Shown: piece by piece, positions 1 to 9,204 of the stretch
How the letters are laid out: each line of letters starts with the position of its first letter
How positions within the stretch are numbered: the stretch's first letter is position 1
Source of the DNA: JAVBSX01 sp051660685
GTDB taxonomy: Bacteria > Planctomycetota > Planctomycetia > Pirellulales > Thermoguttaceae
Assembly: GCA_051660685.1 (NCBI GenBank)
Contig: JBOFQB010000114.1
Location: 1 to 31,834, forward strand
Reading direction: 5' to 3'
DNA length: 31,834 bases
The notes under the pieces: generated by a model
Databases searched by the model: none
The model's input: the letters and a program-made list of their open reading frames with translations, nothing else
What the model was told of the DNA's origin: nothing
Program-made: the position numbers and the translations under genes

Positions 1-1
1 C

Positions 2-30
2 GGTTTGTGACATTTTTTTGTCAACAAACC
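2..30. repeat. Imperfect inverted repeat at window edge
   Basis: The arms GGTTTGTGAC and GTCAACAAACC pair around a T-rich loop, with one bulged base. It lies about 150 bases beyond the stop of the oxidoreductase gene, which reads toward it, so it could be a weak terminator. There is no clean U-run after the stem on either strand. The rest of 1-180 shows only a short GGTGC/GCACC palindrome near 80-92. Confidence 0.3.
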
Positions 31-180
31 TCCTATTTGTCTCAGTTGTCCCAAAATACGACCGTCAATACGGTGCTGCGCACCTCCTTTCCGGCTTTTG
101 TTTCGCCTATTTTTCCAACATGTCTTCCTAAATTAACAAGATTTTGATGCGTTAGCCCTAAATCACTCCCCCCAAATTCC

Positions 181-1302
181 CTATCCTCTGTTCTTCAACA
201 GGCTCCATTCGGGGAGTTTGACGATTGCTCCACCTTGCATTGCCGATTGGTGAGCGCAGATGCCGACACAGGTCCAATTGGCAGACTGAACGGCGTTCGG
301 CCAAGGTTCACGGTCTTCATTCAATGCCGTTAAAAACTCATTAACCAAGTGAGGATGTGAACCTCCATGTCCGCCCCCTTGTAAAAATGAAAGGTGTTCA
401 GCATCATGAATCGACCTTGTGTAAGGGCGAATCGGTTCGGGCAAGAGATGTGCGAAATCAGGAACAGTAACCCGGGTTGGAATTTCCGGTTCCGGCTGTT
501 TTGCTGTATGAATAACGTGTTCTTCCCCCTCAACTAACGACCATTCAAAACTCTTTTTACTCCCGTAAACGTCAAAACTCTCCCGGTATTGTCGAGCGGT
601 ATCATACAGAAATCGCCAAATATGAGCTGAAATGTCGGAATCCATAATTTTGATATGACAGGATTCAACGGCAAAGGGATTGCCCGATTTTTCGGCAATG
701 TCTGGACGAACCTGACCGGACCCAAAACAGGAGACATATTCGGCACAACCGTTGACGAGACCGAGAACGGGGCTGACGACATGTGTTGCGTAGTGCATAG
801 GGATCATTTTTTCCCAATAAACGGGCCAACCATCCATATCTTGGGGGTGAGATGCCTGCATATATTGGATTTTGCCGAGTTCACCCCGGGTATAAAGGTC
901 TTTGATAAAGAGAAATTCGCGGGAATACACAACGGTTTCTCCCATCATATACTTTTTGCCGGTTTTTTTGACGGTTTCGATGATTTCCCGACATTCTTCA
1001 ACGCTTGTTGACATAGGAACCGTACACATAACATGTTTTCCGGCGTTCAGTGCAGCGAGCGACATTGCGCCGTGATCGGGAATCGGGGAATTGATATGAA
1101 CAAAATCGACTTCAGGATCGGCGAGAACGTCTTCAAAGCGGGTATACCGTTTTGGAATACCGAAAAGATCACCGATTTTATGCAGATGTTCTTCGGTTCG
1201 TTGACAAATCGCGTACATTTCGGCAAGAGGATGTTTTTGGTAGATCGGGATAAATTCAGCACCAAATCCCAAACCAATAATTGCAACCTTGAATTTCGAC
1301 AT
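181..1302 (-). CDS. Gfo/Idh/MocA family oxidoreductase
   Basis: Predicted 373-aa cytoplasmic NAD(P)-dependent dehydrogenase-like protein. The N-terminal Rossmann fold begins KVAIIGLGFGAEF (residues 5-17, GxGxxG-type loop). The family C-terminal alpha/beta domain follows, with the segment GGGHGGSHPHLVNEF near residue 325 and a closing region typical of planctomycete members. The start was placed at 1302 because GAAGGAGA lies 7-8 bases upstream and the Rossmann strand begins at residue 4. An in-frame extension to 1344 would run into the adjacent tandem repeat and add a basic tail without homology. The usual EKP motif of the family is replaced by TVP (residues 94-96), so the conserved Lys is absent. 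It lies downstream of the Ser/Thr kinase gene on the same strand, about 93 bases away. The substrate (a sugar, inositol or related polyol in this family) cannot be read from the sequence. Confidence 0.9.
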   Translation of the reverse strand: MSKFKVAIIGLGFGAEFIPIYQKHPLAEMYAICQRTEEHLHKIGDLFGIPKRYTRFEDVLADPEVDFVHINSPIPDHGAMSLAALNAGKHVMCTVPMSTSVEECREIIETVKKTGKKYMMGETVVYSREFLFIKDLYTRGELGKIQYMQASHPQDMDGWPVYWEKMIPMHYATHVVSPVLGLVNGCAEYVSCFGSGQVRPDIAEKSGNPFAVESCHIKIMDSDISAHIWRFLYDTARQYRESFDVYGSKKSFEWSLVEGEEHVIHTAKQPEPEIPTRVTVPDFAHLLPEPIRPYTRSIHDAEHLSFLQGGGHGGSHPHLVNEFLTALNEDREPWPNAVQSANWTCVGICAHQSAMQGGAIVKLPEWSLLKNRG

Positions 1303-1336
1303 CTCGGGTCTCCTTCGTCTAAAAGTGTTAAAAGGG

Positions 1337-1413
1337 TTTTTCAATTGTTTTTCAATTGTTTTTCAATTGTTTTTCAATTGTTTTTCAATTGTTTTTCAAT
1401 TGTTCTTCAATTG
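1337..1413. repeat. 11-bp tandem repeat, seven units
   Basis: Six perfect copies of TTTTTCAATTG (1337-1402) are followed by a seventh with one change (TTCTTCAATTG, 1403-1413). The array spans the 3' end of the kinase gene and the gap before the oxidoreductase gene. Each unit has a palindromic CAATTG core and an A5/T5 tract. The kinase stop codon (1396-1398) is made by the repeat itself when read in that frame. Confidence 0.95.
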
Positions 1414-4068
1414 TTCAACGATTTCATGCGCCCAGGGTTTATCCTGATACAGGATAATAATGGAACGGCGTATTTCAGCAGCTCTTTGGGGATCGGTCTC
1501 CTCCAATTCAACCGCTTTGTCCAACCGTTTTTGCAACAAGGTTTTTTGTTCGTCAATCATCCCCGTTATTTGTGTTTGAAGTGTCTCCCAACGTCGTCGC
1601 GCCAATTCAACGCATAAATCATTGCGACTGACCGTTCTTGGACGGGAAATTTTTGACGTGTGTGAGGAGGAACCCAAATCAGGTTCAACCGGTTCACGTT
1701 GTTCATATTGCAAATCAGAACCAAAAAGCTCGACAATTGCCTGAAATTTTTCCAACGCCAATTCCGGTTGCAAGCGGGCCAATGTCAATGCTTCAAGATA
1801 GGCTCTTTCAACCGGTTGCAAATTTTTGGAATCTGACATCAGATTGACCCGACGTTCAAATTCACGCTGCATCTTGTAAAGCCGTAATTCCTCAACATAA
1901 CGATCCATTTGGGAACGACGGGAATCATTGGGATAAAGCGTCAGAAAGGACTCAATGTTGCGTTCGGATTGTAAGAGTCCCGTCCAAGAATCCGTTTCTC
2001 CATCATTGTTAATCCGTGTCAAAATCCGTTCGTACAAAACATCCGCAGGAACAGGTTGCAGCATGTACCAGACAAAAAAGGCAATAAGAATCAGGGCAGT
2101 TGAGGTAAGAACCGTTTGAACGGAAATCAACGGTCGGGAAGAAAGCAACTCATCCGGGGAAAAATGTCCTAATTCACGCTCTTCAATTCGTGTAAAACGG
2201 GACGATTTCTGTGTTTTGGGATTTGGTGATGATTGTTCCTCCAACTGTCGGGTTCGAGAAACGTCTGAAAAAACACCACTTGAAAGAGAAGGTGCTGGTC
2301 GTATCCCGGATTGGATTTTCGATTCCAGACCGGCTTCACCTTCAAAACGATTGACAGGAGCAGAACGAGCGGGGGTCGAGCGGGGTTGGGACTGGGGTGA
2401 AAACCGTTTGGAATGTTGAGGGGTTCCCCAAAAATAATGACTCGGAGAAGAACGGGATGCGGGACCGTTTTGCCGCTTTCCTGTTGTCCGATTGACTTCT
2501 TCGACTCCCTTTCGTTTTCTTGCATAAGGTCCTCCTCCTTCTCCTTCATTCCTCTCTTCCTGACTCGAAAAAGACCTTTGTTCCTCAATCGCAACCAGTT
2601 CGCCCGGTTGAGTTTGTCCGCGATCCATCTCGATTCGCCTGATTTCGTCCGCCCGTTCCTTAATCTGCTTCGTAAAATGCCGCTTATGTGTCCTGCTGTT
2701 GTGACGGAGCAATAAGGCTTGTAAGGCAGGACTGACGGATTGAGCGTAAGGGGAGTATTCCGACCAAATGTCAAGAATACCAAATGGAGCCGGTTTTTTG
2801 TCAAATTGGTAATGAGCAAAGCTCACTTCCCGCGTTTCTGTTTGCGTGAACAATTCGTCAGCGTCAACCGAAAAGTCCTCCTCTTGTCTCAAGGAACGTG
2901 GTAAATCCGTTGGAGTGACATCACGTTCATTGACATCTTGTTCCCCAACATCCCGATTTGAAACAATTGCCGGTTCTTTGAAGGGGGAGGAGGAATTTTT
3001 GGCGAGAGATGAATGAGCTGAAATTTTAGACGGAACGGGTGATTTCCGGTTGAAAAACTCCGACTTGTCCCCTTGTGAGCGAAAATTTCCGGTTGATTGG
3101 GATACCGACGCTGATTGGGGCGGGGATTTTTCAGACGCAATCGGTTCCGCTAAAGAAGCGATTTTCGATTCCTGTATGTTCTGGGGAACAGGTAACGGGG
3201 CAGACGGAACCGTTGAAATCGGGTACACGAAAATGGTTTCAGGATTGCCAATATAGGCTTGCAAAATGGATTGCAAACGTCGTGCAAGAAGATACGCATT
3301 TGTCGGGCGTTTTTCCGGTTGAATACTCAACAATTCCAGAATAATTGCTTCAAAGGATTCAGGGACATCCCGACGAACACTTTGGAGAGGTTCGGGGGAG
3401 GAGGACTGATGTTTTTTCAGCAATTCGGGCAAAGAGCGGGCAGGAAAGGGTGTACGCCCAACCAATAAGGTGTAGAGAACGACCCCAAGAGCATAGAGAT
3501 CAGATTTAGGACCAATCGGGTTTCCTTGCGATTGTTCGGGGGACATATACTCAAGGGTCCCGACGACGGAGTTGACATTCGTCAACCGACTTCCTCCGAA
3601 AACGTGCGCAATACCGAAATCGGACAGTTTAACAGCCCCTTGACGATCCAACATGACATTGGCCGGTTTGATGTCCCTATGTATGATCCCGCGATCATGC
3701 GCATGTTTCAGTCCCTGAGCAATGTCCAGACCGATTTTACAGACCTCATCCCAACGAAACAACCGTTTCTGACGCAATTCCTGTTGAAGTGTCCGACCAG
3801 AAACCAACTCCATGACGAAGTAGAGTAGGTCTTCTTCTTCTCCAAAACCAAACAATCGAACGATGTTCGAATGTCGCAATTTCTTCAGAACATCAATTTC
3901 AACGGCAAAGCGTTCTCGCAACTCTTCACTGTCCCCTTGATTGGTCAACAAGACCTTAACAGCAGCCGGTTCGCCGGTTTCGAGATGAACCGCTTCATAA
4001 ACCGACCCCATACCGCCCCGTCCTAAGACGCGAACAATCCGAAAGGGCCCTAATTGTTTAGGCTGCAT
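1396..4068 (-). CDS. Transmembrane serine/threonine protein kinase (Hanks type)
   Basis: 890-aa kinase of the PknB-like bacterial group. The catalytic domain spans about residues 8-270: Gly-rich loop GRGGMGSV (16-23), ATP-binding Lys38 in AAVKVLL, catalytic HRDIKPAN with Asp132 and Lys134, DFG at 150-152, and the SPEQ-containing activation segment. Residues about 275-645 are low complexity, rich in Ser, Pro, Arg and Gln, and probably a disordered cytoplasmic linker. One membrane helix lies at about 647-667 (TALILIAFFVWYML). About 220 residues beyond it would be extracytoplasmic or within the planctomycete periplasm, with helical Glu/Leu/Arg-rich segments that resemble tetratricopeptide-like repeats but match no family I can name. 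AAGGAG lies about 12 bases before the ATG. The C-terminal residues EQLKNN are encoded by the 11-bp tandem repeat. Ligand and substrates are unknown. Confidence 0.95.
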   Translation of the reverse strand: MQPKQLGPFRIVRVLGRGGMGSVYEAVHLETGEPAAVKVLLTNQGDSEELRERFAVEIDVLKKLRHSNIVRLFGFGEEEDLLYFVMELVSGRTLQQELRQKRLFRWDEVCKIGLDIAQGLKHAHDRGIIHRDIKPANVMLDRQGAVKLSDFGIAHVFGGSRLTNVNSVVGTLEYMSPEQSQGNPIGPKSDLYALGVVLYTLLVGRTPFPARSLPELLKKHQSSSPEPLQSVRRDVPESFEAIILELLSIQPEKRPTNAYLLARRLQSILQAYIGNPETIFVYPISTVPSAPLPVPQNIQESKIASLAEPIASEKSPPQSASVSQSTGNFRSQGDKSEFFNRKSPVPSKISAHSSLAKNSSSPFKEPAIVSNRDVGEQDVNERDVTPTDLPRSLRQEEDFSVDADELFTQTETREVSFAHYQFDKKPAPFGILDIWSEYSPYAQSVSPALQALLLRHNSRTHKRHFTKQIKERADEIRRIEMDRGQTQPGELVAIEEQRSFSSQEERNEGEGGGPYARKRKGVEEVNRTTGKRQNGPASRSSPSHYFWGTPQHSKRFSPQSQPRSTPARSAPVNRFEGEAGLESKIQSGIRPAPSLSSGVFSDVSRTRQLEEQSSPNPKTQKSSRFTRIEERELGHFSPDELLSSRPLISVQTVLTSTALILIAFFVWYMLQPVPADVLYERILTRINNDGETDSWTGLLQSERNIESFLTLYPNDSRRSQMDRYVEELRLYKMQREFERRVNLMSDSKNLQPVERAYLEALTLARLQPELALEKFQAIVELFGSDLQYEQREPVEPDLGSSSHTSKISRPRTVSRNDLCVELARRRWETLQTQITGMIDEQKTLLQKRLDKAVELEETDPQRAAEIRRSIIILYQDKPWAHEIVEQLKNN

Positions 4069-4189
4069 TACTCTTTCACTCCTTCATTGCTTCACTCCCT
4101 TTATCTTCCTTACTCATTTTCTCGTCCTTGCTCGTTCACGCCTCACTTCTGCAATCACCCTAAACACGACGAAAAAAACTGAACACGAC

Positions 4190-4223
4190 AAAAAAGCCGT
4201 TTCCCCCCAAAAGAGGGAAACGG
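4190..4223 (-). terminator. Rho-independent terminator after the C45 hydrolase gene
   Basis: Read on the minus strand, a 9-bp perfect stem CCGTTTCCC/GGGAAACGG (4197-4205 with 4215-4223) is followed by GC and then a run of T (4190-4195). It lies about 65 bases past the hydrolase stop and upstream of the kinase start at 4068, so it separates the two transcription units. Confidence 0.8.
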
Positions 4224-4288
4224 TTTTCAGCGAGATCACCAAGTAAAATCCACGCTAAGGTGTTTTGAAAATTGGTAAAAACAAAAAA

Positions 4289-6148
4289 CTATTTCTTCGC
4301 TTTTGCTGTTTCATATTCCTTAAGCAAATCGTTAAGGTTGAAGTGAGCATAAGGCTCTTTGCACGATTGTGTCCCGTCTCCAGCATCCGCATACCAAATG
4401 TCAAGGGTGTTCGGGCACATAACGGCATTGTGAAGATTCGATTTCATCGAAACCGGGGCGTCAATAATCTCGATCATCTTTTCGGCGTCAATTTTACCAA
4501 ACGCTTCATGTAAACGTTTGCTCAACAATTCCGCCCGATCTCCTGCCGACATCATGATCGTGTCTTGCGGAACTTTCGGCAAAATGGGATTCTGTTCGCC
4601 CGGCGCAAGTTGCAAAACCTGATCAGGCGCATTACATTTCAAACCAACCATATCCCCCGTTTTGTCGCTGAACACATAATAGTATTCACAAGTAAGCGGT
4701 TTGCTCTTCAACAAGGCAAGAGCTTCCTTGACGGTTGAACAGGTCTCCATGATTTCACGGAAAAGATAGGTGAACGGCATACCGTCCCAAGCATCTCCTC
4801 CTCCACCTCCCATTTCGCCAATTGCCAAACCTTTTTCATTCATTGCGGTTACGGAACCAATGAAACCGGCATAACCGACACTCATCCACTTATTGCGTCC
4901 TTCCGGCATGAAAACTTGGAGAACAGCCTTATCCTGAAACAAGGTGTCCGTCATGTAATCCAAAACGCGGGCATGATAAACCAGTTTCGGATCACTCGCT
5001 CCTGTCGCTTTTCCCCGAACCGCAACACCACTACAATGGAACCGTTCAGGGAACAAGTTGCCCAAATAGACATTGCGGGGATTGACACCACACGCTTTAC
5101 CGAGTGCTTCTGCTTCAACTCGATACCGATCATCAACATACTTTTTCGTCCGACGATCCACTTCTTCAAGCAGGTCAAGGAACCAACGATCTGACGCAAT
5201 ACTGTCTCCTGTTCCAACAACGTAGATGACCCGATCCATGAGTTTTTTCGCATCATCTTTCAACAGTGTCCCTTGCGCGGTCCCCATTTGTTCGGGTGTT
5301 CCTTCGACAAACATAATCTTCTTGCCTTGACATTCAAACAAGGCACCATTTGCGGTTTTGTCCAACAAAACCATCTCTTTGTCGCTTGTATCCCAACGAA
5401 GTGGTTTCATCATGCGTTGAACATTGAACTTGTCAATCGCAAAAGACAGTAACGCCGAGAGAGCCCGTTGCAAATCTTCGGTTTCGACCTGAAATTCTTT
5501 CCCTTTCGGGGGATCAAACATCCCGGCTTCTTGCGGAACATTGTAAGCGATTTTGTTGAACTTGACGTCAATTGCACCATTAACACCAATCGATTTGAGC
5601 GTATTCCCGTCTTTGACGATCTTCAAACTGGGATCAGGTGCTCCACTTCCTGCAAATGCGGTAAAAGCGTTGACAAGAGCATACGAATCTTCAAGAGCTT
5701 GGAGTGAGTCGGCGTCCATGTAACGAAGAACGCGACCTTCTTCACCTGCTGCAACCGGGGTTTTGCCAATGTAGACGACACCACCTTTGCTGACCATCCA
5801 AGGTTTCGTATTTTGCCCAAATTTCACATCCATATCGAGAAGACCAACAAAGAGTTCAAGAGCAAGTTGGTTCTTATCACCTGTAATCAGCTTGATTTTT
5901 GCAGTCGGTTTGGTATCACCTCCCATTGTAACCGAGAAGTCAATAATATGACATTTTCCGGGCTGCACTTCTTCGGCGAACAGAGGGGTGAGGGCTTCTT
6001 GGAGTGCTTTGACGACCGGAACAGCCGATTGCGGTTTCAAGCCGGAAGGAAGTTGGGCAACAGCAAGCGAGCTAAACGCCCAGAAAGAGACGGCAGAGAG
6101 GGTCAGAAGCAGCATCAGTCTTCCGACAAAGGAACGGGATTTCAACAT
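4289..6148 (-). CDS. Secreted C45-family (acyl-CoA:6-APA acyltransferase-like) hydrolase with an extra N-terminal domain
   Basis: 619-aa precursor. A signal peptide is clear: Lys/Arg start, a hydrophobic core, then an AVAQ cleavage region near residue 32. The C-terminal half carries the C45/NTN-hydrolase pattern: a catalytic Cys candidate in FHCSG (Cys372), then the HARVLDY and VGYAGFIGSVTAMNEKGLAIGE motifs typical of penicillin acyltransferase-like proteins, and VKEALALLKS. Family members self-cleave before this Cys and hydrolyse or transfer amide-linked acyl groups. Residues about 33-340 are an additional region whose beta-rich first part I do not recognise. The start at 6148 was chosen over an in-frame upstream codon at 6199 because it begins the signal peptide and has GGAG about 10 bases upstream. 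Terminated by the hairpin at 4190-4223. The substrate is unknown. Confidence 0.8.
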   Translation of the reverse strand: MLKSRSFVGRLMLLLTLSAVSFWAFSSLAVAQLPSGLKPQSAVPVVKALQEALTPLFAEEVQPGKCHIIDFSVTMGGDTKPTAKIKLITGDKNQLALELFVGLLDMDVKFGQNTKPWMVSKGGVVYIGKTPVAAGEEGRVLRYMDADSLQALEDSYALVNAFTAFAGSGAPDPSLKIVKDGNTLKSIGVNGAIDVKFNKIAYNVPQEAGMFDPPKGKEFQVETEDLQRALSALLSFAIDKFNVQRMMKPLRWDTSDKEMVLLDKTANGALFECQGKKIMFVEGTPEQMGTAQGTLLKDDAKKLMDRVIYVVGTGDSIASDRWFLDLLEEVDRRTKKYVDDRYRVEAEALGKACGVNPRNVYLGNLFPERFHCSGVAVRGKATGASDPKLVYHARVLDYMTDTLFQDKAVLQVFMPEGRNKWMSVGYAGFIGSVTAMNEKGLAIGEMGGGGGDAWDGMPFTYLFREIMETCSTVKEALALLKSKPLTCEYYYVFSDKTGDMVGLKCNAPDQVLQLAPGEQNPILPKVPQDTIMMSAGDRAELLSKRLHEAFGKIDAEKMIEIIDAPVSMKSNLHNAVMCPNTLDIWYADAGDGTQSCKEPYAHFNLNDLLKEYETAKAKK

Positions 6149-6754
6149 AGAATTACTCCGAAAACAAAAGGTTGAGCTGTCTGAGGTATTCTCAAACAAC
6201 GGTCAATAAGTGGACTTTCACTATTTTTACACAGAAACTTTAGCCCTGTCTACATGAAAACGTAAGAAAAGGCAGAAAAGTTACACAGAAAGGGCATTTT
6301 TTTGAAAAAAACATTCTTTTTTCACCAAACAGGTCATTCACCACAGATTGCCTGTTTTGTGGATCACATACAATATGTCTATTTGGAGCAAGTTCATCGG
6401 AAGTGGATTGCGTAAAATGACACCCTCACACTTTTTGTTTTGTTCTTTCCTGCTTTTCACTTTCTCATCACAGACACGCGATTCACAAATTTATTGTGGA
6501 GAAAACATACAAAGGGGTTTGCAAGAGGGTCTCTTTTCGTTAAAATCAGGCAGATACGTCGTCCTCTTCCCCTTTACTCTGCCTTTTTCTTCATTACACC
6601 AAGTCCCTACGTCACCCTTTTGTTCCGTCCCCGTTCGCAACGTTTTCCTTCTGTACGCCATTTTCTTCCTTCAATGCTTATCAAACATGCCCCGTCCGTT
6701 TTTTTTAGTCCCAAAGAGGGAGAACTCTCCTCTTCTCCAAATGAAGAACGGGAT
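6149..6754. other. Divergent intergenic region between the C45 hydrolase and ftsH
   Basis: About 600 bases between two divergent starts, so both promoters should be here. It is AT-rich, with an inverted repeat GAAAAAA/TTTTTTC near 6304-6323. No convincing -35/-10 pair was found by eye. Open frames crossing it have no family features. Confidence 0.5.
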
Positions 6755-8872
6755 ATGTCTTCTGTAGAAGAACAACAATCTGGAAAGTCAGATCAAAATG
6801 TGTCAGATCGAAACGATTCAGATCAAAAATGGTCGGTCCAAAATGATTCTGGTCAAAAAGGGTTGGACCCGACGCAATCGGGCGAAAATGCCCCCCCAAA
6901 TGGTCGGCCCCAACCGCAACCCCAACGTCCCAAATCCGCTGTCTCAGAAGGAGGAGGAACCTTTTGGTTGCTCCTCGCAGTCACCCTGCTCTCCGTCTTC
7001 ATCCTGACCTCTTACATGCAGCCCGCTCAATTGGAAATTCCAATCGGCCAATTGACTCAATTGATCGATCAGGGGACACCCGAAAAGAATCCGACTGCAA
7101 GTATTGTCTTCTTGGAAGGAACCAAAAAACCGCTCTCCGTTAAGTATTCTGATTTGGACCGCTTGACGATTACTCCTTATGAAATTCGGGGGACAATAAC
7201 GCGGGAAATTTTGGGACCAGAGAACAAGAAGAAGGAGCCGGAAAAAAATGTTCCCTTTGTATCCGGTCGATCTGGTTTTTCCGCCGATAATAACGAACTG
7301 TTTGAACAACTGAAACGGAATGGTTTTCGTAATTTTCGGTCCGAAAGTGCGCCCGGTTTTCTCTCGGTTTACGGACCGACCTTGTTGATGCTTGCGTTGA
7401 CGATTCCCTTGATGATTTTCATTTTCCGCAAACTGGGCGGATCAGGTGCAGTCGCGTTCGGTCGCAGTCGCGGTCGTCAAGTCGATCATGAAGAAATCGA
7501 CACCACCTTTAACGATGTTGCGGGAGTTGATGAAGCGGTTGAAGAACTGAAAGAAATTGTCGAGTTTCTCCAGTATCCTGAAAAATTTCAGGTTCTCGGC
7601 GGTCGTATTCCGCGAGGTGTTTTGCTCATTGGTCCCCCCGGAACCGGCAAAACCGTTCTCGCAAAAGCGGTTGCCGGAGAAGCGAAAGTCCCCTTTTTCA
7701 CACTAAGCGGCTCTGATTTCATTGAACTTTACGTCGGAGTCGGCGCAGCCCGGGTTCGGGATTTGTTTCAACAGGCCCAACGTCGGAGTCCCTGCATTAT
7801 TTTCATTGACGAATTGGATGCAATCGGCAAAACCCGGGGTCGTCGGGACGGGGCGGATTATGAGCGTGAACAGACGCTTAATGCTCTTTTGGTTGAGATG
7901 GACGGATTTGGGACGAATAATGGGACAATTGTAATGGGCGCAACCAATCGTCCAGAAACGCTTGACCCGGCTCTTATGCGACCGGGACGATTTGACCGTC
8001 AGGTTTTGGTTGACCGTCCTGACATTCAAGGTCGGGAAGAGATTCTTCGTGTTCACATCAAAAATGTCAAACTCGATCCCAATATCAATCTCAAGGAAAT
8101 TGCGTCGATTACCTCAGGTTTTGTCGGGGCTGATCTTGCTGCACTCGTCAATGAAGCGGCCTTATTGGCTGCACGAACGGGGAAACAGTCCGTTACAATG
8201 GTAGAATTTTCAGAAGGGGTTGAACGAATAACGGCGGGACTACAGAAACGACGTCGGGTGATTCTTCCTGAAGAGAAAAATCGGATTGCTTATCATGAAA
8301 GTGGACATGCTCTTGTTGCGTATTTGATACCCGGAACTGACCCGGTTCACAAGGTTTCAATCATTCCTCGCGGAATTGCGGCTCTTGGTTACACCTTACA
8401 GCGTCCTGATGATGACCGTTATTTAATGACAAGAGCGCAATTGGAATCGCGAATCCAGGTTTTGTTGGGGGGAACGATTGCGGAAGAATTGATTTTTGTT
8501 GATTTTTCAACAGGAGCCCAGAATGACCTTGAACGGGCAACCGAGATTGCCCGGAGTATGGTCATGGACTTTGGAATGAGTCGTTTGGGGCGGATTAATT
8601 ACCGTGAAAATCAACGAAATGGTTTTTTAGGGGATGTTGGTTATTTTTCAACCCGGTTGCATAGTGAAAAAACGGCTTGGGACATTGACCAGGAGATTCA
8701 CAACATTCTGGAAGTGCTGTATAAACGGACTTGGGAATTGTTGGAGAGCAAACGGGAGGTGTTGGAACGACTTTCAGCGATTTTGTTGGAAAAAGAGGTC
8801 CTTGACACAGAAGAGTTGACAGCGATTATCAACGCAACGCAACCGGTTGAGCAACCCGTTGAGGTACAATAA
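6755..8872 (+). CDS. ftsH: ATP-dependent zinc metalloprotease FtsH
   Basis: 705-aa membrane AAA+ protease. The N-terminus has a 65-residue hydrophilic tail with a degenerate SDQ/SDR/SDQK repeat, then membrane helix 1 (about 70-89), a periplasmic segment, and membrane helix 2 (about 205-224). The AAA domain has Walker A GPPGTGKT (293-300), Walker B IIFIDELDAIG and the second region of homology ALMRPGRFDRQ. The M41 peptidase domain has the zinc site HESGH (His514, Glu515, His518) and the third ligand Asp591 in AQNDLERAT. All catalytic residues are intact. It degrades membrane and short-lived cytosolic proteins. The start at 6755 is the last ATG before the hydrophilic tail. In-frame starts at 6674 and 6440 would add residues without family support, and no strong ribosome site decides the matter. 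The gene is followed 62 bases later by a toxin-antitoxin pair. Confidence 0.97.
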   Translation: MSSVEEQQSGKSDQNVSDRNDSDQKWSVQNDSGQKGLDPTQSGENAPPNGRPQPQPQRPKSAVSEGGGTFWLLLAVTLLSVFILTSYMQPAQLEIPIGQLTQLIDQGTPEKNPTASIVFLEGTKKPLSVKYSDLDRLTITPYEIRGTITREILGPENKKKEPEKNVPFVSGRSGFSADNNELFEQLKRNGFRNFRSESAPGFLSVYGPTLLMLALTIPLMIFIFRKLGGSGAVAFGRSRGRQVDHEEIDTTFNDVAGVDEAVEELKEIVEFLQYPEKFQVLGGRIPRGVLLIGPPGTGKTVLAKAVAGEAKVPFFTLSGSDFIELYVGVGAARVRDLFQQAQRRSPCIIFIDELDAIGKTRGRRDGADYEREQTLNALLVEMDGFGTNNGTIVMGATNRPETLDPALMRPGRFDRQVLVDRPDIQGREEILRVHIKNVKLDPNINLKEIASITSGFVGADLAALVNEAALLAARTGKQSVTMVEFSEGVERITAGLQKRRRVILPEEKNRIAYHESGHALVAYLIPGTDPVHKVSIIPRGIAALGYTLQRPDDDRYLMTRAQLESRIQVLLGGTIAEELIFVDFSTGAQNDLERATEIARSMVMDFGMSRLGRINYRENQRNGFLGDVGYFSTRLHSEKTAWDIDQEIHNILEVLYKRTWELLESKREVLERLSAILLEKEVLDTEELTAIINATQPVEQPVEVQ

Positions 8873-8934
8873 GTAGAGTCCCAAAATTTTTAGTGACCGG
8901 CAATCCAACCAACAGTAAAAAGAAGAGAACGATA

Positions 8935-9204
8935 ATGATGACATCACAACAACCAGGCTTTACAGTTGGAACTTTGCAGGATCATGCCGGTTCGGGAACC
9001 CCAACCTACACCGTCATGCCGGAGTCGGTCATTTCCAAAGGTTTTTCTCCTGAACCAGATGAGTTGAGATGGACCTCTTTTGAACAGGAATGTTTGAAAG
9101 GTTTGGAAAGTGGTTTCAGTGAAGAACTCACACCCAAGTATTGGGCCGAATTACGAACAGCCTTAAAAGAACGTGAGCAAATCCGACGAGGTGCGTGTGA
9201 ATGA
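8935..9204 (+). CDS. Putative antitoxin of a ParE-type toxin-antitoxin pair
   Basis: 89-aa protein directly before and overlapping a ParE-like toxin by ATGA (9201-9204), the classic coupling of an antitoxin gene to its toxin. The C-terminal part (FEQECLKGLESGFSEELTPKY, then WAELRTALKERE) is acidic and helical, as in toxin-wrapping antitoxin tails. The N-terminal half is Gly/Pro/Thr-rich, and I do not see a clear ribbon-helix-helix DNA-binding motif. ATG-ATG at 8935/8938 follows AGAAGAGA; an upstream in-frame GTG at 8893 is possible but lacks a ribosome site. Assignment rests mainly on context. Confidence 0.6.
   Translation: MMTSQQPGFTVGTLQDHAGSGTPTYTVMPESVISKGFSPEPDELRWTSFEQECLKGLESGFSEELTPKYWAELRTALKEREQIRRGACE

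Noticed and set aside
6348..6767. 139-codon plus-strand frame before ftsH
   Set aside because: Runs through the divergent promoter region and overlaps the ftsH start in another frame; no family pattern or ribosome site.
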